From assembly GCA_013153345.1 (NCBI GenBank), contig JAADEQ010000048.1:1-8694 (forward strand): a DNA stretch of 8,694 nucleotides, written 5' to 3'. Numbering within the stretch: position 1 is the first letter of the stretch; every line of letters starts with the position of its first letter. Position numbers and translations under genes: made by a program. Shown here piece by piece: positions 7,049 through 8,694 of the stretch. The notes under the pieces were generated by a model. That model did no database searches and had not been told where the DNA came from. It worked only from the letters and a program-made list of their open reading frames with translations. This stretch comes from Campylobacterota bacterium (lineage in GTDB: Bacteria > Campylobacterota > Campylobacteria > Campylobacterales > Sulfurovaceae).

Positions 7049-8110
7049 ATGGCAATTTTAGACTATTTCTTTTCAAATAGAGTTGACAATATAAGAACAT
7101 TCCCAAGAAAATTGCAACTCCCGCTCAATAAGAGCTTCTTACTATATGGAGCAAGAGGAGTTGGCAAAAGCTATCTTATATATGACTATCTAAAAAGGGT
7201 AAAACGGCGCTACTTATATATAGATTGTCAAGACCCAATCTTTATTATTGAAGAGCTAAACCTAAGTGAACTTGAGCAATTTATTGTCGAAGAGAAGATA
7301 GAACTACTAATTTTAGACCACTACTTTGAAGGATTCCTACCCTCTTTTCCAAAAGTAGAGCAAATAATAGTTATCTGTCGAAAAGAGATAAATCTACCCT
7401 TTTTATCCTATAAGCTCTATCCTCTTGATTTTGAGGAGTTTTTAAATTTTACCAAAACCTTTAATATCCAAAGCGCCTTTAACCTCTTTTCAAAAAAAGG
7501 CTCCTTGCCAGCAGTTGCAAAAGAGGAGAATATATTTATCTTTAAAGAGCTATTTTTTGAAAAGTTTGAGACCCAAGAGGGAAAGGTTCTTTTAATTTTA
7601 GCTCTTTTTAATACAAAGATAGTAACTACTCATCAACTATATCTACGCGCAAAGGAGTATTTTAAAATATCTAAAGATTGGCTATATAAGACAATTAAGC
7701 TCTTTGAAGAGGAGGAGATTATCTATCAAATAGATAGAATAGAAAAGGGGTTTGGAAAAAAGCTTATCCTATATGATTTTGCATTTAGCAGATATCTAAA
7801 TAAATCCCAAACATTTTTAACCACTTTTGATTCAATTGTGGCTCTCTCTTTGATAAAGAAAAATATCTCCATTCTCTCCCTCTCAAACCCTATTGGATAT
7901 CTAACCCACACAAAAGAGCTCATTTTACTAGCTCCATTTGACTCCCAAGAGAGCTACTGGCTAAAGGCTCAAAAATATTTTCTTTTTATAAAAAAGCTCT
8001 CCCCAAAAAAAATCACAATTTTAACAATCTCCACCTCTTATGAGTTTAAAATTGAGCACCTAACCTTTAGAGCAATAGCCTTTTATGAGTGGGTAATTGG
8101 GTTAGAATAA
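7049..8110 (+). CDS. P-loop ATPase of AAA_14/DUF4143-like type, with degenerate Walker B
   Basis: This is a 353-aa predicted cytoplasmic ATP-binding protein of unknown function. The Walker A motif is GARGVGKS at residues 34-41. The Walker B strand is ELLILDHY (85-92), with aspartate 90 followed by histidine where this family normally has glutamate. Next come a sensor-like strand (IIVICRK, 106-112), the PLDFEEFL motif (125-132) typical of AAA_14 proteins, and GSLP at 151-154. The C-terminal half has a probable winged-helix region (around [10 protein letters not shown] to [11 protein letters not shown]) and [13 protein letters not shown], resembling the DUF4143 core. The ATG at 7049 has AAGGA upstream; a TTG at 7019 is unlikely. 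From memory, Helicobacter also has a conserved ATP-binding protein beside rpsJ, so the position may be ancestral. The family call is by motif, not by search. Confidence 0.82.
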   Translation: MAILDYFFSNRVDNIRTFPRKLQLPLNKSFLLYGARGVGKSYLIYDYLKRVKRRYLYIDCQDPIFIIEELNLSELEQFIVEEKIELLILDHYFEGFLPSFPKVEQIIVICRKEINLPFLSYKLYPLDFEEFLNFTKTFNIQSAFNLFSKKGSLPAVAKEENIFIFKELFFEKFETQEGKVLLILALFNTKIVTTHQLYLRAKEYFKISKDWLYKTIKLFEEEEIIYQIDRIEKGFGKKLILYDFAFSRYLNKSQTFLTTFDSIVALSLIKKNISILSLSNPIGYLTHTKELILLAPFDSQESYWLKAQKYFLFIKKLSPKKITILTISTSYEFKIEHLTFRAIAFYEWVIGLE

Positions 8111-8177
8111 AACTCTCTTCTACTTTTTCCAAAATTTTTTAGTTAAAATTAAAAAAAGAGCAAATAAGGAGGGGTAG
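8111..8177 (+). promoter_or_regulatory. spacer with a possible weak promoter
   Basis: This 67-bp AT-rich spacer separates the ATPase gene from the DUF4062 gene. TAAAAT at 8144-8149 could be a -10 box with a start near 8156, but no -35 is visible and the region is AT-rich, so this is weak. No GC-containing terminator hairpin is seen, and read-through from the ATPase gene is equally possible. Confidence 0.3.
8166..8172 (+). promoter_or_regulatory. strong ribosome binding site of the DUF4062 gene
   Basis: AAGGAGG, a near-perfect anti-16S match, lies 5 nt before the ATG at 8178. It is among the strongest sites in the window, comparable to the one before rplF, and firmly sets the start of the truncated gene. 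Confidence 0.8.
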
Positions 8178-8694
8178 ATGGAAGAGAAGATAAGATTCTT
8201 TAAAATTTTTATCTCTTCACCAAGTGATGTTGCAAAAGAAAGACGCATTGCTAAACAAGTAATTGAGGCTCTTTTTAGAAAATATAAAGATAAGCTAAAG
8301 ATTGAGATAGTCTTATATGAAGATAGAGTGCAGCTTGCAAATAGGGGCGATTTTCAATCTCAAATTGAAAGACCTTCACAAAGCGATTTAACAATTGTAA
8401 TCTTATGGTCAAGGCTTGGCTCACCGCTCTCAAGTGAGTATAGAGGCGAAATTAGCGGCAAAGTTCCGGTAACCGGGACTGAGTGGGAGTTTGAAGATGC
8501 CCTAAAAGGAGCACTTGAGAATAACTCTCCAGATCTATTGGTCTATAAAAAGACAGCTCCAATAATAGCAGAAATTGACTCAAATGAAGCAATTATAAAA
8601 GCACAAGAGAAAAAAAAGGTTGAAGAGTTTTTTAAAAAGTGGTTTCACAATAAGGATAATAGCTTCAAAGCAGCCTACTATACCTTTAGAGATG
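8178..8694 (+). CDS. DUF4062 (TIR-like) domain protein, N-terminal part; possible STAND NTPase
   Basis: The gene runs off the right edge, leaving 172 codons plus one base with no stop. The visible part is a single alpha/beta domain of DUF4062 type. It has a first strand with FKIFISSPSDVAKERR (residues 8-23), then LYEDRVQLANRGDFQSQIERP (46-66), strand DLTIVILWSRLGSPL (70-84), TGTEWEFEDAL (99-109) and strand PDLLVYKK (118-125). A helix with KKVEEFFKKWF (145-156) follows. This arrangement is what precedes NACHT or other STAND NTPase domains and repeats in large bacterial conflict proteins. That knowledge is from the family; the NTPase part itself is not visible. Codon use looks like its neighbours. 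Alternatives are a stand-alone DUF4062 protein or a fusion to another sensor. Confidence 0.85.
   Translation, partial: MEEKIRFFKIFISSPSDVAKERRIAKQVIEALFRKYKDKLKIEIVLYEDRVQLANRGDFQSQIERPSQSDLTIVILWSRLGSPLSSEYRGEISGKVPVTGTEWEFEDALKGALENNSPDLLVYKKTAPIIAEIDSNEAIIKAQEKKKVEEFFKKWFHNKDNSFKAAYYTFRD

Noticed and set aside
7726..7923. 65-codon open frame on the minus strand inside the ATPase gene
   Set aside because: It is antisense to a well-supported coding region, has no recognisable domain, and is explained by the composition of the real gene.
8133..8150. AATTTT/AAAATT inverted repeat after the ATPase gene as a terminator
   Set aside because: The stem has no G or C, the loop is AT only, and it is followed by an A-run rather than a T-run on the transcribed strand, so it is not a credible intrinsic terminator.
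1..8694. CRISPR array, tRNA, rRNA, insertion sequence or phage attachment site
   Set aside because: No regularly spaced repeats, tRNA-like cloverleaf, transposase motif or long terminal repeats were seen on reading. Intergenic space is nearly all accounted for.

Overview
The window is AT-rich and dominated by the S10-spc ribosomal protein cluster, all read on the minus strand. In transcription order (right to left) it carries rpsJ, rplC, rplD, rplW, rplB, rpsS, rplV, rpsC, rplP, rpmC, rpsQ, rplN, rplX, rplE, rpsN, rpsH and the first 106 codons of rplF, which runs off the left edge. The protein sequences, lengths and the zinc-ribbon S14 best match Campylobacterota (Epsilonproteobacteria), as judged from memory of Campylobacter and Helicobacter homologues. 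The genus cannot be named from this stretch.

Region 1 (1-6880) is a very compact operon. Gaps are 13 nt or less, rplC/rplD share ATGA, and five junctions share TAATG. Several Shine-Dalgarno sites lie inside the last codons of the gene before. The first start codon in the reading frame is probably not the real one in rpsJ (GTG at 6880), rplX (ATG at 1708), rplE (1472), rpmC (2529), rplW (5386) and rpsH (725). These choices rest on Shine-Dalgarno spacing and on family lengths. I see no lesion or insertion in the cluster.

Region 2 (6881-7048) is a 168-bp divergent control region. It has one TATAAT box on each strand, an 8-bp inverted repeat, a 12-bp AT palindrome and an inferred rpsJ leader of about 106 nt.

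Region 3 (7049-8694) reads on the plus strand. First comes a 353-aa P-loop ATPase resembling the AAA_14/DUF4143 type, with an intact Walker A but histidine after the Walker B aspartate. After a 67-bp gap comes the start of a gene with a very strong ribosome binding site. Its visible 172 residues form a DUF4062 (TIR-like) domain of the kind found at the N-terminus of STAND/NACHT NTPases used in biological conflict. It is cut by the right edge. This truncated gene and the unusual ATPase are the only accessory-looking parts and the main reason to look beyond the window.
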